The position numbers and the translations under genes were made by a program. DNA of 64,000 nt from Opisthocomus hoazin (taxonomy: Eukaryota; Chordata; Aves; Opisthocomiformes; Opisthocomidae), in the NCBI RefSeq assembly GCF_030867145.1, contig NC_134415.1, positions 69,035,300 to 69,099,299 of the forward strand. Direction: 5' to 3'. Within the stretch, counting starts at the first letter, position 1. Every line of letters begins with the position of its first letter. The notes under the pieces were generated by a model. It saw nothing but the letters and a program-made list of their open reading frames with translations. It ran no database searches and was not told where the DNA came from. Positions 41,001 to 56,000 of the stretch are shown here, piece after piece.

Positions 41001-44000
41001 GAAATGTTTATCATAGTAATAGCTTTTCCGAGAATTCATTAATATATGGTAATGTCCATCGCACATGTTTGTTTGGCGTCTCTCGGCAGGGGTCTTCCGA
41101 TTATCCTGCAGCCTCCTTATCTCTGTAGTTTGCATACCTGTTCTCCCAAGGCCCAGGCGCCTAAAGGGATTATTCAGGAGTCCCTTGTCTTGCAACCATC
41201 CCAATTATTCACAAAGAACCAAGACTTGTTTCTGACCACCTGAAGTGATAACATCCCCTACATGTTACATTTGTTACATTTACAGTTATCAAGGGCTTTG
41301 CAGCGATGCTGTGGGGACTGCATGCTCAACTTCACTTTTCTACAGAGAAGGTGTAACTGCACTGCGCTGTGTGTCTGTAAACTAGGAATCACCACTCTTT
41401 TTAACTGCATTGCCTGGGGCCCGTCACTGGTGATCCCTTGTTTGCTTTAGAAATTGAAGACAAAAGTACATTCCGTCTCTTCTGAAGTCCGAGGCATTTT
41501 CTGCTAGCCTCAATGTTTTAAGTGAATAAGCCTTAAATGGGAAGGAGGATGCTGAATATCCCTGATCAAATTTTCCTTTCTTTCTCTCATTTTTCCTGTA
41601 TCCTGAACACATACATATATATAAAATATAAATACAAATGCAAGAATTAACACTTATAGAGCCTATTATGGCTTCAGAATGAGTCCCACAAAACTGAGGG
41701 AATCATAACTTTCTTAGTTTTAAATGCGTTTCTACATTGAAAGCAGGTATGTCTGGCTCTGAGATCCTAAATTATGTCACTACAAATGTGCACAGCTGAA
41801 CAAGATGTTTGTTTAATATTGTTTAAATAAATGCAGCATGGGGTTTTTCATTCTGTATATTTGGGAACAGACATAAAGGCACCTTTCTGCTAATCCTTGG
41901 CATTAACTACTTTGTGATAAATTTAAACTGGTAAACAAACTGTCTTGGCCTCAAAAAATAAATATTTGGTCTAGAAGCCAATACCACAGGCAAAACCAAA
42001 TGATACTCAAATTATCATCAGCCATATCCCCTTGCCTTTCATCTCTTTTCCAAGTTTGGAAGAACAGATCAGCCTTCTGTGGACTAGAAACTAGTACATC
42101 AGGATTATTTAAGATAGAAGGGTGGGAAATGTTAAGGTTAAGGAGACCTTTAGAGAATAGTCAGTCAAGGATTACTAGCCCCTTTGTGTCTCCATGCTCT
42201 CCCTTAGATAGGCAGAGTAGGACATTTGGGGCATTATAGGTGAAAACCAACTGGCAAGCAGTGCAGATGAAAGAGCACATCTGTTCCCAACGGGTGACCT
42301 ACTTACCAGCCACACAGCTGACTTCTATATTGGGCTTTTGTTTCTGAATAGTCCTAAGATGTAACTCTGTCAGATGTGCTTTATGTCAGTATAATCTTGG
42401 ATTGTTAATGGTACAAAACAGACAAAAATATTATTTACTAATAGGAAATGCCTTACTGGTATACCTGGCATTTGTTTTTATATAAAAAGAGTAATAAAGG
42501 CATTACTACTATTAAAATCCTTGACCACTCTTTCTATTTCATGATGTGAAAAAATGGTTGCTTGCCCGGACAAGCTTCCTTTGATGTTTTGGGATGCGCT
42601 CAGAGCCACAGATGATGTCTGTCCCTTGGATGTTCCAAGCCCCATTCGCTGCCAGCAGGCGTTCCTCCTCCAAACACAGCACAAGTGTTACTTGGCCTCC
42701 CATGAAGGGCATTGCTTCCAGATGCAGCATCTGGCTTTCTCCTTCAGTTTCTTTAAAACATCTGCTGATGTTTTAATATGATGCTCATTACAGAGCATTA
42801 TATTCAAGCAGGATTGAAGTATATACTCATTATGGAGTGGCTAGCATCACCCAAAAGGTCTTGAGCTAGTGCAGTGCTCAGGCTGTAAAATGATGATAAG
42901 TGAGCACATAAACCCATACTGGATGTGTCTGCCACTGAAGGAGGTTTTACTAAAAATTATGCCCCCTACAAATATCCGTCAGGTTGAGCCACCATTGGAA
43001 AGAAGCTTGGACTGTGCCTGACATAAATATTAATATGAGCCTGCATGTCTGAGGGATATTCAGAACTTGATCAAGAAAACCTTGTTAATTAAGAAATTTT
43101 CTGTCTATGAAGCGAGAATTCTCTTCGGTCTTTTTTCACAGTCAGGCAAATATCCTGAAGCTGCAGTAATCCAGGGGACAGTGTTTGTGATGATAATAAC
43201 CTTCATCTGCTGCAAATGAGAGGGGTGATCACACCAGGAAAATAAATAAGGCAGGCAAGCCAGTCTCCTTTCTGCAGTCAGGGTGGGATTGCTGCTAGAG
43301 CAGCTATCCAGTGGCTTGTTCTGACTGATCTCCTTATTCTTTTTTTTAGCATCAAAATGGCAGCATAAAACCCTTCCTCTGCCCTAAGGAATCATTTGGC
43401 TTATGGTCCTTCAGGCTATAAGAGAGACCACCTCCTGCTGGTTGCTACAGAAGAGGCCCTAGACTTGGGGGAGCCATAAAGAATAGGAAGCTTGGACACT
43501 CTTGGTGTGCATCTTTGGCCAGAGGATTATCAAAAGGCAAGAGGTGATTTAGAGGGAAGTGCAGTTAGAGGTGGTGATTGACTTCTATATGATGATATAC
43601 AATGGTTCAAACACTAGCTTAGTCATCACAGGGGTGGTGACCTAAGAGCAAATTGTCCCTTTCGGAACTTCGAGTTTTGAAATCTTGTCAATCTTGAACA
43701 GTGCTGTCTGTGGAAAGTGTGACTTCACAATCAATTCAGTTAGCTGAATACAGACATAAAAATGCCCACAGGCATCCTGCATGTCTCTGCCTGCCAATCC
43801 AGAAGGGCATGGGTCTCCCACAGCTCCTGTGTCACATTCCACTACTTTCAGAGGTTTCTGGAATACCCTTTTGACATCTCAAAGGCCACTGAATAGCTAT
43901 ATCTAAGCAACTAAATCAAGCTCCTTCAATCCAACCCAGCCGTTGTATGAGAAAACCTGTCAGCAAAGGATATCTTTGGACTCTCAAAGGATATTAAAGG

Positions 44001-47000
44001 TCTATCCAAGGATATCTGAAGTTACCTGAATTTTAAGGGAGTAGAACAGGCAAGAAGACTGTTAGTAATTCATGATTTTAAACAGAATTGGAGAGAGAGT
44101 ACAGTTCCTCTTCTAAAGCCTCCAATTTCGTGCATCCTATGACAGCCTGTTTGTGAGGTCATCAGGGCTTCTCTGAAGCTGTCACACAAGTAAATTTGGA
44201 GTTAGGTGTGAAAAGGAGAAATAGACTCTGAGAAGATGTCAGTTAAGATAGCAGATGTTTGCAGATAACTGGGCATATTTGCCACATCCAGCAGAGCTGG
44301 GAATAACATAATGAAAACAACTTATAAAGGGGGCACCAGGAGGCCATCTCCTTTCTGTATCTATAGGGTAGAGACAAGAAATGTTTTGGTGAGTACTTAG
44401 GCTGAGAGAAGCAGAAGGATTCTGCAGAAACTTAAACTCATGAAGCTGGACATCAGATATTATTGCTATAGTAGGAAGATAAGCAGGAATGTTGAAAGTG
44501 GTGAATGTGCAAATCCAGATGAAAATCAGAGAAGACCTCTGGCCCAGGAGGCATCCAGGTAGAAGCTAGGCACCATATGTGCTTGCTTTGGTGCTATCAT
44601 GCAGTAAAACAGCAGTGAAGCTGTTGAGAACGTTCTTGCGGTAATGCTGAGGCTTCTGCTTAACTAACGAGGCTCAGAACGAAAGCTTGTCTTGGAGAGA
44701 ACGGATGGGCCTTTCGGCTTTAAACAGGAGGAGGGCTGTTGAAAAGCTGTGAGATAGGCTTCCTGAGTTTGGCCAAAATCCATATTAAGATCACATTTGG
44801 TGCCCAGAGCCAGATTTAATGATGAGGCCTGGAAGGCTTAACATGCACAGAGTACCTGTTTCAGGGCAGATGCAGAAGACAGTCCCTGAACCAGCCAGCA
44901 TGAGGGAGCCGGTTGTTGAAGGAAGCCAGCCATTTAGTGAGATGAAGCAGATGATCTAGGCTGTCTTTTGTCTTTACCCTTCTTCAGCCTGCGCAACCTT
45001 TTGCCCAAGTCATACTGATACTGGATCTGGGACTCTGGTTGAGCCTCTGGGGGTGGTCTTAGGGCTAATTGTGAGGAGAAAAATGGTTAATGGACAAGTT
45101 GCTGCTTTTAGGTGCTTTACAGAAGTTTATCCCATTGGCTTTATGTTCATCATAATCCGGAAATTGTCTTTTCTGATGAAAGAAGGAATCAGGATTGAGT
45201 GATGTCTACTCTGTAAGCTGGAGTTTCTTTTACCTCAAATTAGGTAAACTAGGCAAGTTAGACATTTCCTAGGGATATGATCTTCTTTGAGGTGATAACT
45301 AACATCGTGTTTGTCAATGAGATTATGCTACTGCAGGAGTTAGAAACTTGAAGCAAGGTTTCAAGGAGTGCATAGAGAATAGGATTTGAGAGGTGATGGC
45401 TGGAGAAAAAGGGAGGAATGAGGAGAAAAAAAAGGCATCAGCAAGGGAAAAAGAAAGCCAAATTAATCAAATGTCTGTAAAACTCTCAAAGAATAAATAG
45501 CTTGTTCATGGGCTGCAGAAACTCCCTTGGCTCAGTCTTGTGGTTGGGGGGCACTATAGGCAGGTACAGCATCTGGTACCTTCCGTACTCTGAATGCTGT
45601 ACAGAAGTGAAGCGGAGTTGATAGCCACTTGTCCTCTAAGATGAAGTCTCCAAATCACGTGCTTGAAAGTCTACACAGCCAGAGTGTGAGCATGCACATA
45701 CAAATGATCATACAATGGCTGTACTGCTATAATGTGATTTTTCCACTAAAACTTTGATATGCGTACATATGTGGTGTTGCTTGGTTAATATTTTAACATG
45801 CTTTCAGAGTCAAAGCAAAAGCTTTAAACATGAATTCCAGTTATACATCTTATGCTTCACCTTCTTATTTATGTCATTCAGTATCTCTGTTGTTCTGTGA
45901 GGTGACATAAAGTGTGAAACCCAGGTTGTCCCTTGGTAGAGGAAAACAGATTTCACCCATTTTGCTTATGCTGTGCGTTTGGCAGCTTACAAATCAGAAA
46001 GCAGTTCTGATCAGAAATAAACTGACTTATGTGGCTTTGAAAGTTTGCAGGTGGCATTGGCATGTAAGTCTAGCTCTGAAAGTGTCTGCCTGGCTCAAAA
46101 GGGTAATTCTGTGTAGTTAAAGCACTGCCTGCTTTAATTAATTAAACATCTCATCTGAGTACAAGTCAGTGTGGACCCTGCAGTAGGTTATACGCTCATT
46201 TTGCATGAAAGCAGTCTGCCCATGCTGTTTCACCTGTCTCTGTGTTCAGTGTTTGGACGTGAGAGGTGGCACAGCTGCAATGCCTTGTCAGTTCTCTCCC
46301 ACCCTCTGGGGCAAGAGGGTAGGCCCTGAGCGGTGGCCAGCCTACTGCCTGCCTTTCAGATCCAGACTTGTTCCAGATCAGTCTGCGGTATTTTGGGATT
46401 TTCTTTGAGCAAATCTTCACTTTCTAATGGTCATAACCTAGTCTGAGCATTTCTCTTGATATAAAATGCCCCACTGTTCAGCGTACTAAATGTCGTTATG
46501 ATGAACCTGAAAGTCACCACAGAAAAAGGGCTGTCCCTTACAATAGTGGTATTACATATTGTTCTGTCCACCATGTTTTCATGATGCCTTGTGTTTGTAT
46601 GTATTCCGGACAAAATAGCAAGACCCACTTTTCAGTATTCAAAAATCAAGACACAATATTCAGATTATGCTCATTTAACTACCTGTGAAAGCTGTTTCTC
46701 ATCCTGAAGAAGTTACAAAACCCAACTGATGGAAAAGATTATCCCAAACAAGGGTCACACCACACTCCCAGTGTGAGTATGCAAGCATCGTATTCTTTGT
46801 TTAGGCACAGAGAAGACACTGCTACTGTCTGGCCTTCTTGGGTAAGTGCCTTGAGCATTGATGATAACTCTGATGCAGGTAGACTCAGCAATCTAGAAGT
46901 ATTAACAGCATCAGTGCTCTAAGCAATAACATGACTTGGAGTATGCATTGGTATCTAGCAAGGAAAATTTGAAATGTGTTTTTCAAAGGAAATATTATTA

Positions 47001-50000
47001 GCTGTTCCTGGGAGCTGACACGAGCAGCAATAACTAAAGGCAATCTGACAGCTGTGCCAACACTGCTACTCAGCAGCGTCCCAGTCCCAAAGTATGGTAT
47101 AAAAGGAGCTCCCATTCAGTGCTGGCACCACTGAACCTGTCTGTGTGGCACTGCTGTTCCAGGAGATAGTTCCAATTACCATTGCACAGTTTCAACTCTT
47201 TCCAGCCAGCAGATTAGTCTCCATCCAAAGGAACTCCCTCAAAGGAATATTACCAAAGCATCCTAGGTGAGGAACCTGAATCCATGGTTGGTAGCGAGCA
47301 GATCAACAGCGTGCAGTGCAGTGTCTTCATATTCATCCCTTTAACTCTACTAGTCCTATTTGAATTCGCTCTCTCGAACTGAGGAGTCAGTAGGTCCTGT
47401 TGGCATTCTTCAAAAAAGAGATCTTGATCTTTGTTGTTAGCAGCAGCTAGGCTACATTTATCATTCAGGAACTGTTGTAAATCCTTGTAAAACCTTGTGC
47501 CTGCTGTCCTCAACAGAGGAGCTTTCATCATTCTGTGATTAGGCAGTCATGTTACTTTGGTGTTGACATTAATGACTTGTAGGATTTATGATGCTGGCTT
47601 TCAACAGCAACTGAAAGCTTAGACCCTGGAGATATACATCATGCCTAAGAATTGCTCCCTTCCTCTCTACAAGGAGATGCATAGAATCCTAGGTTGCAAA
47701 AGACCTTTAAGATCATCAAGTCCAACCATCTGCCCAACAACACCATGCCTACTAAAACATACCCTGAAGTGCCATATCTACACATTTTTTGAACACCTCC
47801 AGGGATGGGGACTCTACCACCTCCCTGGGCAGCCTGTTCCAATGCCCAACCACTCTTCCAGTAAATAAATTTTTCCTAATATCTAATCTGAACCTCCCTT
47901 GATGCAACTTGAAGTCGTTGCCTCTCGTCCTATTGCTAGTTACTTGGGAGAAGAGACCAACACCTGCCTCACTACAATCTCCTTTCAGGTAGTTGTAGAC
48001 AGTGGTAAGGTCCCACCTCAGCCTCCTCTTCTCCAGACTAAACAGCCCCAGCTCCTTCAGCTGCTCCTCATAAGACTTGCTTGTCTAGACCGTTCACCAG
48101 CCTCGTTGCTCTTCTCTGGACAGTAGCGGCTTCACCTCCTTGCATGTGCCACTGACACATAAAGGTGCCCCACTAGCTGGCGCTTTTTACAAGAATATGG
48201 TAATATAATCGCGTATCTTGGGAAAAACAAGATCCATCAGAAGGACATTAAGGAATTGGGCTTTTATTTAAAAACCTGTCTCTGACCAAATGACTAACTA
48301 TCTTCTTGCTTCAGGAGATGGCAGACACGAGGGATTTGGAATCTAGTTGTTATATGTATGTATGTTTTCTTGCTTTAATGCGAGCATCTTAACACAATCT
48401 ACTTGTATATGGTTCTAGGTAGAACTGTGGATATCAACTGGGCGTCACTGTCGAAAGGCATCTGGAGCACGGGCGAAGAGCCCCTACAACCTGTGTGACT
48501 CTTAGATCTAGTGGTTTTAGTCACAGGTATCTGAGATGCCAAGAAGTTAAGGGTGGTTGCTGGAATGGGCACTCAGGGATGGGCTCCCTAGTGCTGTCAC
48601 CCTTCGCATGTGAATCCAAGTGAGGGGCTAAGAGCCTTGGCAGGACCATCCCTCAGGCAAGGTCTAGGTTACACTGAAATACAAGTACTGGATATCCTCT
48701 GCTTACCTCATTAACTTCCTTTCTGCCTGCTTTTGACCTTTTTCTCAATTCTGCTGTATTTCTCATGAGCTTCTGACAAAACAGGGAGCTTATTTTTTAA
48801 AGACATTGAGGTAAATTCTTGTTTGTTCCAGAAAGATTTTTCTTTTAATAAATCAAACTTGTTATTTAAAAAGAAAGGAAATTCTTTACATTATAAACTG
48901 TGTACATTGCTAAATAAGACAAAGTTCTATGTACAAAAGTAATTAAAGATCACCAACTAGCATTCTCCTTATCACTGTAAGTGAAATGGATGTTATTGGT
49001 GTCACGAATATCTCGCCAGAGGAGCTGGGTGACCTCAAGAATGAAGGATTCCTCATTTAAAGAGGCTATTTTTTTAGTTCTTTCCTGCATGTATGTTGAA
49101 TGGTTAGCTTTGGCTTCTTTACTTCAGTCATTGAGACAGGAGATCATGGCTTTGGTCTAGATAGGTTTGCTTTTCTGCAGTATTGATATAACTGAGCTTT
49201 AACTTTATTTTCAAAATATTACTGGAATATTGCTGTGCTGTAACTAGCTTTCTCGCTTTGATGCTTAAGGTGCAGAGGATCTAGAGCCCTCTGTAAATTA
49301 GCAAGTGATAGGCTGATAGACTGGTTCAGTAACCAGCTTTCCAAACCCAGATTCTTCCTGTTCATACTAGCAATGTTAAAGTTAACTATAAAAGATCTTA
49401 AATCACACTTGGAATCATGCTCCCATAAAATTTAAAATACTCTGCAAAATGTTGTCCCACTGAGGTAACTTCTTTCCCCCAAAAGAAAGTCACCTCTCAG
49501 TTACGTTTCCACTTACCTCAAAAATCAACTTGTCCGCAAACTAAAAACTGAAAGGAAAAATGAAAACGTTTTAAGTGAATCCTGCATTTAGGTGTGACTG
49601 AGTTAGTATTCATTCACTGCACTTTACTTGAAAAAAGCAAATTTGCAAAACAGGAAGAAGTGGTGAAGATAATGGAAATGGACTTGTAAAGCCAGTTACG
49701 GACCAAACGCATTCTGCTGCAAGGATGATCTTTTGTAATTTCTCAATAAAAACAAAAATTTTTTGATGTTGGAATCTAACAAATCCTGAGGTCAGAAATC
49801 AGTTGTGTAACATTCAAACGACGCCAAACTTTCCTGCTCTGTCAAAACCCTTCAGATTTCATTTCAATGAAACTAAGCTTAGGAATAATGAATAACATAA
49901 ATCAGAATGCCTTTGGCATTTAGACTTTCAGCTAGGTTGACTGAAAACAGCTACTCACCCACAAACATCTAAATTCACTGTTCTCTCAGTTCCACGCTGG

Positions 50001-53000
50001 TTCTGCTAACGATGTTCACTGCCATTGAGCTTAATGTACCCGTGAGGTCCTGTTGCTGTGTTCTGTTCTTGACCGATAAATACGCACCACTTGCATTAAA
50101 TCAGTTAGAATTAAAAATATGCAATGACGTGCAAATCTGTCCTCCCAACTGTCAACTAATCTGTATTTACATAGCACTATGTACTACAGTACATTGTTTG
50201 TATCGTAGGAATGAAACTGTCCAGAGACAAAATGAAATGAGATGATCAGATCTACAAGGCACAGGCCTGCCGCTGCATTTGAGCCACTGTGTGTAGTCAA
50301 GGAGTCACCAAACTCAGAGTATTCACTTGCTCTTTCAGTGCATGCAGCACTGTTCTACAACACCCCAGATGTTTTACATCATACTTACCATTGCCCATTC
50401 TCAAGGTACATGAACTTTATTTGTTATGTTTCCACTGTACTGTAATAAACAAGAAGTAATCTCTGAGACAGCAATGGCTACTAAGGCCAGTAGAAAAATG
50501 GCCATTAATTGGTATCCAAACTGTGCTACCACAGATTTGGTACATTTCTGGAGCTCTCTTACTTGACTGAAATTTTAAGATGTGTTTTATGGCTGGGTAT
50601 GTATTTCTATTACATAGACCACTAGCTTAAACAAGCTCTGTTAAAGAGCTTAAAGTTCAGAATTACCTTTCTTTAGCCCAGAATAGAAGTGCAGCTTAAA
50701 ATTGTTGAAAGATTACAGATGGTGATTGCTCTAAACAGTCTGAACACTGCAAGAAAACTAATTCTAACATTGTCTTCTGCTTGTGTCACTCATATGGAAT
50801 GGATGATTTACACAAAGAAGTTTGGCATTCCGTCACTTCTTTTCTTTCCTAGTAGATAAGTGTGACAGCAATTCTTCCTCATACTACTGCTGTATTTCTA
50901 TTGGTAGCTTGCTGTTGATGCTTACAAAAATGTCAAATGGCCTCATTTAGCTAATTAATAATGTCATTAGCTAAACTAGCTCTCAAGGACAAAGCTGACC
51001 ACACGGAAAGTCCATCAACTTGAGCAGTGTTTTCCCTGACAAGCGGGATGGAGATAAGCTTGAGCAAAGGTCACAACTTGTTTTCCTCGGTGTTTGTTTC
51101 TAAGCAACGCAGTCAGTTTGTCTGTGGTTACAGCACACTGGGTTGAGTTTGTTTTGCTTTCCTGCTTCTGCAAGTAAGGCACTGTAGGTGACAGCCCCTC
51201 TGGAAATGAACTGCTGTGCCCACATCAGGTGGCTGAAGAAGCTCCTTCTCTATGGGCAGGAGGCTTGGAAGCAGACCCATAGGAGAAGCCAGTAGTAACA
51301 GAGCTGTTTGGGTCAGAGACTTCAAACTGCCTCTTGCCCAGAGTAAAAAACAGAAATGTAATTTTAAAACCCCAAACAACTCTCCAAGTTTGTGTGTGTG
51401 CACGTGTGAGAAAGCACGAACATCTTGAGACTAACAAGAATGGACCAACCCTTGGTTCTGTGCAGCGGTCACGCTGAAGCAAGAGACTGTCCATCCAACT
51501 TGGTGCAAGTCAGCAGGTTAAGGGGCAGCTGAACGGCCCACCTGGGGATGTGGGAATACTAGAATGGTATTTACAGTCAGTAACCAATATAACTGAGATA
51601 CCAGAAAATACCAAACACCGATGCAGGGAGCTTGCCGTGCTAGCGGCAAAACAGAACTCTGATGAGTGTGAGCGATCTGCTGGAGACTTTACACAGAAAT
51701 GTTTTTTTGGTTGTCTGCCTTTTCTGCACTGGACATAAAGGCTTTTTCAACCAGATGAGAAGCAGGAAGGCTGATGCTGCCAAGGGACAGAAGTGGTCAG
51801 GGTGCACTCTCCAGGTGCAGGAGGGCTCACAGAATGTAAAACCATACCTGAAACCTAGACAGTCTTTGCAAGGATTCTCAGAAGAGGAGGTCAGACCATC
51901 ATGTTACTGGGACCATCCTTCATAGGCAGTGTCAGGGCACCTGTCTCAGATTGCCGTGTCAGTGAAGAGGTTACAGAATAATACACTTAAATGAGCAGTA
52001 ACACATTCCCAGGATCGAGTATTTGTGCAAAATTTTCAGCTGTGTCCAAGGATAAAATAGGCAATTTTCTAACTGTGATGTGCAATTTCTCTCATGAAAC
52101 ATGATACTAGAAAATTGGAGGTAGCTGATTTACTGACAGTTTCTAGAGTTTCTGGAGAGAGCTAGGGAACATACTGACCAAGAAACCTGCTGTCTTTACT
52201 GGCCAAATTGGCAAGAACTGTAATGCAGACCCAAGAGATGAACACATTGGGAAGGAATCAACAAAGCTTCTGTAAGCAGAAGTAATTCTTCATAAATTTA
52301 TTAGTTCTTTGAAGTACTCAACAACCCTGAGGACCCAAGAAATCCAGCTGATACAGTTTACTTGAACTTCAGAAGAGATTTCACCACATGCCTTTCAAAG
52401 GCTCTTCAAGGATATAATCTGAGGGGATAAGCAGGCAGTCCTTGCATGGATAAACAATTAAAAGATAGAACAAAGAAGGCTCGGCAGAAATAGTTGTTTT
52501 TTACAGAGGAAAAGATTATTAATGCTTCATTTATAAAGTTCAATATACTTCTAAATTATGTGGAAGAAGGAGAATAGTTGGCTGGCCACATCTGGTGATG
52601 CTGCTAATGGTATTAAAGACAAAGACTGCCTGAAGAATTGCAGAAGGGCGCCATGTTACCAAGGGACAGGGAAAAAAAAACAGCAGATAAAATTCAGTAG
52701 TGATAGATGAAAAAAAGGCACAAGGAGAAAACCCAGTCCTAACAACATTTACAGTCATGGTCTCTGAGCTTATTAGTACCATTCAAAAATTATAGTTTTA
52801 TATTATGCCAAAGAAAATTTGGCACAATGCTAAGCAGAATTCCAAAAAAAGTATATTGAATGCTTAGAATTATTTAAGAAAGAAACAAAAGGGAGTGCAT
52901 TATTCCACTGTATGCACCTGTGGTGTCTCAGCATCTCAACTAGTTTTTGAAGTTTTACTGTGCCCATTTCATAAAGGCTGTAGTGAAATTAGAAAATACG

Positions 53001-56000
53001 CAAGACAGTAACAAGGATAATTGGAAGTATGGACCAGCTTTTATATGTGGCATGATTAAATAGCTTAGGACAATCTTGGCTGGAAAAGAGGTGGCTGAGG
53101 ATGGAATATGACATATCTATAAGACTACAGTGGCAAGGAGATGGTGAATAGGTTTTGAATCCAGTATGATAATTAGAAGGCAGAAGCAGCAGGAGAAAAC
53201 GAACAAAAGAAGGCATTTCTTCTGACAGCACATAGTTAAACCGCTGAACTTAATGCACAGTGTTGTGGAAGGTATGATTTTATGAGAGTTGGAAAAGTGA
53301 CTGGGAGAAATAACAGAAGGAAAAAAATCTACTGAAGGCTACTAACTATAAAGACATAACCCTTGGGAGCCCACGAACCCCAGTTCGGTGGAGTCTTCAC
53401 AGAACGCAGGGAAGTACCACTCCACACTCCTCCTTGCTTTATACTTTTTCCCAGAGCCCCTCTCAGCCAGGCAGAGGAGGGTGTGGGACTAAATCGTCTG
53501 ACCCACCACCTCTGTTCCTGTGCAGTGAGGAAGAGGACAGGAATCCCTACTCAAGCTTGCCACAAGCAAACCTTACTGTTGTAATACTAGTAAGACTAAG
53601 CTCCTCTATTAGAGAGAGCGCAGACTGTGCTAATACAGCACTCTAGGAAGGGCCAGGGCAATGCCTGTGGGGGTCATGGTAGGTACCCATCCTGCATGTA
53701 GGGCTGATTTTCTAATGTGATCCCAATGGCTGTTGAAATCCATGGGTATATATACTAGGAGGGAGAGTTTTTTAATTGTGTACCTTGTGCAACCATTCTT
53801 GGAATACCACATGCACAGTTTAAGCAAGGATGTTAAACTGGAAAGTTTAAGTGCACATACAGAGCACTGGGAACCAGTTTTGGATGTTGCATGTTTTGCA
53901 GCTCTGTGTCCTTCTCAAACATTCTGGGTAAGAAGATGAAGTGTCTGAACTCCCTCTGGCATTGACCCACAGGCCACCACTGACACAGGCAACAGCTCCA
54001 GCAGTGACAATACACACGGGAAAAGCCAGTGTAAATGCAGCTTGAGAGTGGTAACTGTACTAACAGTACATCTGTATGTCATCTCAGCTCATTTCAATGA
54101 GCAAATTCACTGTATCCTCTGCTAGAAACTAAACAGCCCCAAGCTAGTGCCACTGATGTACTGCTTCGGATAGCCACTCCTCCTCTTGGTAATTACTGGG
54201 TTTGGAATTACAGCAGGGACAATAATACTAATTTTGAGGAAGACCGTTAACTATCATCAAGTACAAAATAACTTTCTGAAAACACTAACAGTCAAACTGC
54301 TCAAATAATGCTTTCCATGAAGAGTTTTCTAAGTTCAGCTGATCTCCTTGGGGGTAAATACTTCAGTTGCATAAACATGTGAAAGGTAGTTGTCCTGCTT
54401 TTAGGATCTGTATGAGTAAGAAGAAAATACTATTTCTCTTCATAATACAGAGCTAATATTGCAAATCACTGATTCATCAGTAGAACTGCCTACTAATTTC
54501 CAATAAACAATAAGGTAAACCGGACACAGGCACAGGAATGTCATGAATGGCCTCAAATATGTAATGTCAGCTTGGGAGACTTGGCTGATAGCTATAGTAT
54601 TATATGAAAACAGATCTTAATGTAACTACTAGAATACGAGGGTGACTTCACAGAGCTGGTACGGAAACCACACTACAGGTACTTTCCGCCGAGCTTGACT
54701 ACACTTTGACTACACTCAAATCATACAAGCCACATCAGATAAAAAGCCTAGCTGATTTCTTACAATTCTGTCCTTCATTTCTTGATAGGAAGAACCTGTT
54801 CATCTTGAAGGCAGTGCAATGGCTGTACATATAAGGTGGCTTAAGGAAGAATATATGAAAACTCAGAGGAACTGGGAAGAAGTGGATAACAGAATGAATG
54901 TGACAATCGAAATACGGAGAAAGATGATCACCAATAAGGCACCTTTAAAAGACATTCTTCGCCTATTTCCTTTCTTAAGATGCCCTTATCAGGTAACAGA
55001 GCTATTTTTAATAATGACATTGAATTCTGTATTACAGATGTGGTACAACCGTAGGCAGGTATTTTACTGGATGTTTCCAGTGAAGTATCCATCAACATTG
55101 TTGTCTTTAATCTAACTAATATTTTTGCTGCTAACCCCACTTTAAAAGATTCACCAGTCCTGTGTTAAACATGCCACACATAACACCAGGGGGTTATTCG
55201 AAGTATTTGAGGGTTACTTGATGTACTTCTTCCCTGGTGTGAAAAGAAATGAAACCATGCCCTCCAGTTTATAATCTTATTTTTACTGAGGTAGTTTTAT
55301 CCTGGCTTCAAAGTGTGCACCTTGTGTTGTTTTCAGTTTTGGTTTTGAGGATTGCAATAATACCAAGTACTTGTTTTTCTTTTAGCTTTTTAGGGAGTTC
55401 CAGCTTCTCAGACACATGGACATTTATAAGAAAACTGTTGAGATCTTGGAGATTTATTCAGAAAACATATTATCTTTGTATGTGGTGAGGAATAATCCAA
55501 TTAACATTATGCTGCAAGAAAATCTGAAGGAACACACAGGGGAAGACATTCTGAAATGTCAGTACAAATCTTCTATGCTGTGAATATCCAAGTTTTGTTG
55601 TAGCTAATTGTTCTTATGTAACTAGACTAGCTCCACTTTTACTGCAAAAACATTTTTAAAATGGCACAGTTACTTGAAAAATATATAGTGATGTGGAAGA
55701 ATTCAGAATAAAAGCTAATAAATGACTAGGAAAATTAGTCAGGTATTGAAGCTTCTTTTTTTTTTTTCTGTTGAATAAAAGACTGCAGGTTTGATAAAGT
55801 TAGTAAATGCCTTAAAGTAAGTATTGCTAGATGAGCAAAATTATGTATTTCTAGATATGTAAAAGAGTCCTTATTATTTTCTAAAAATACATGCAGAAAG
55901 CTAATTTTCTGGTTCAGAAATAGTGCCATAAAAAACGACACAATTTCCTTTAGAAAGAGAGGTACTGTTTCCACGGTTGAAGTCATCATCCCAGTGAAGT

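Larger units (their letters stand above)
39645..54788 (+). other. SAMD3: SAMD3 intron 6
   Basis: The largest intron, about 15.1 kb. It carries a T run (39906-39920), an antisense LTR (about 40835-41268), a CR1 fragment (47680-48128) and an ancient CR1 fossil (about 51930-53345). The interval 41.5-47.6 kb shows no repeat or gene I can name. Many short open frames are present and none has a recognisable product. Confidence 0.75.
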
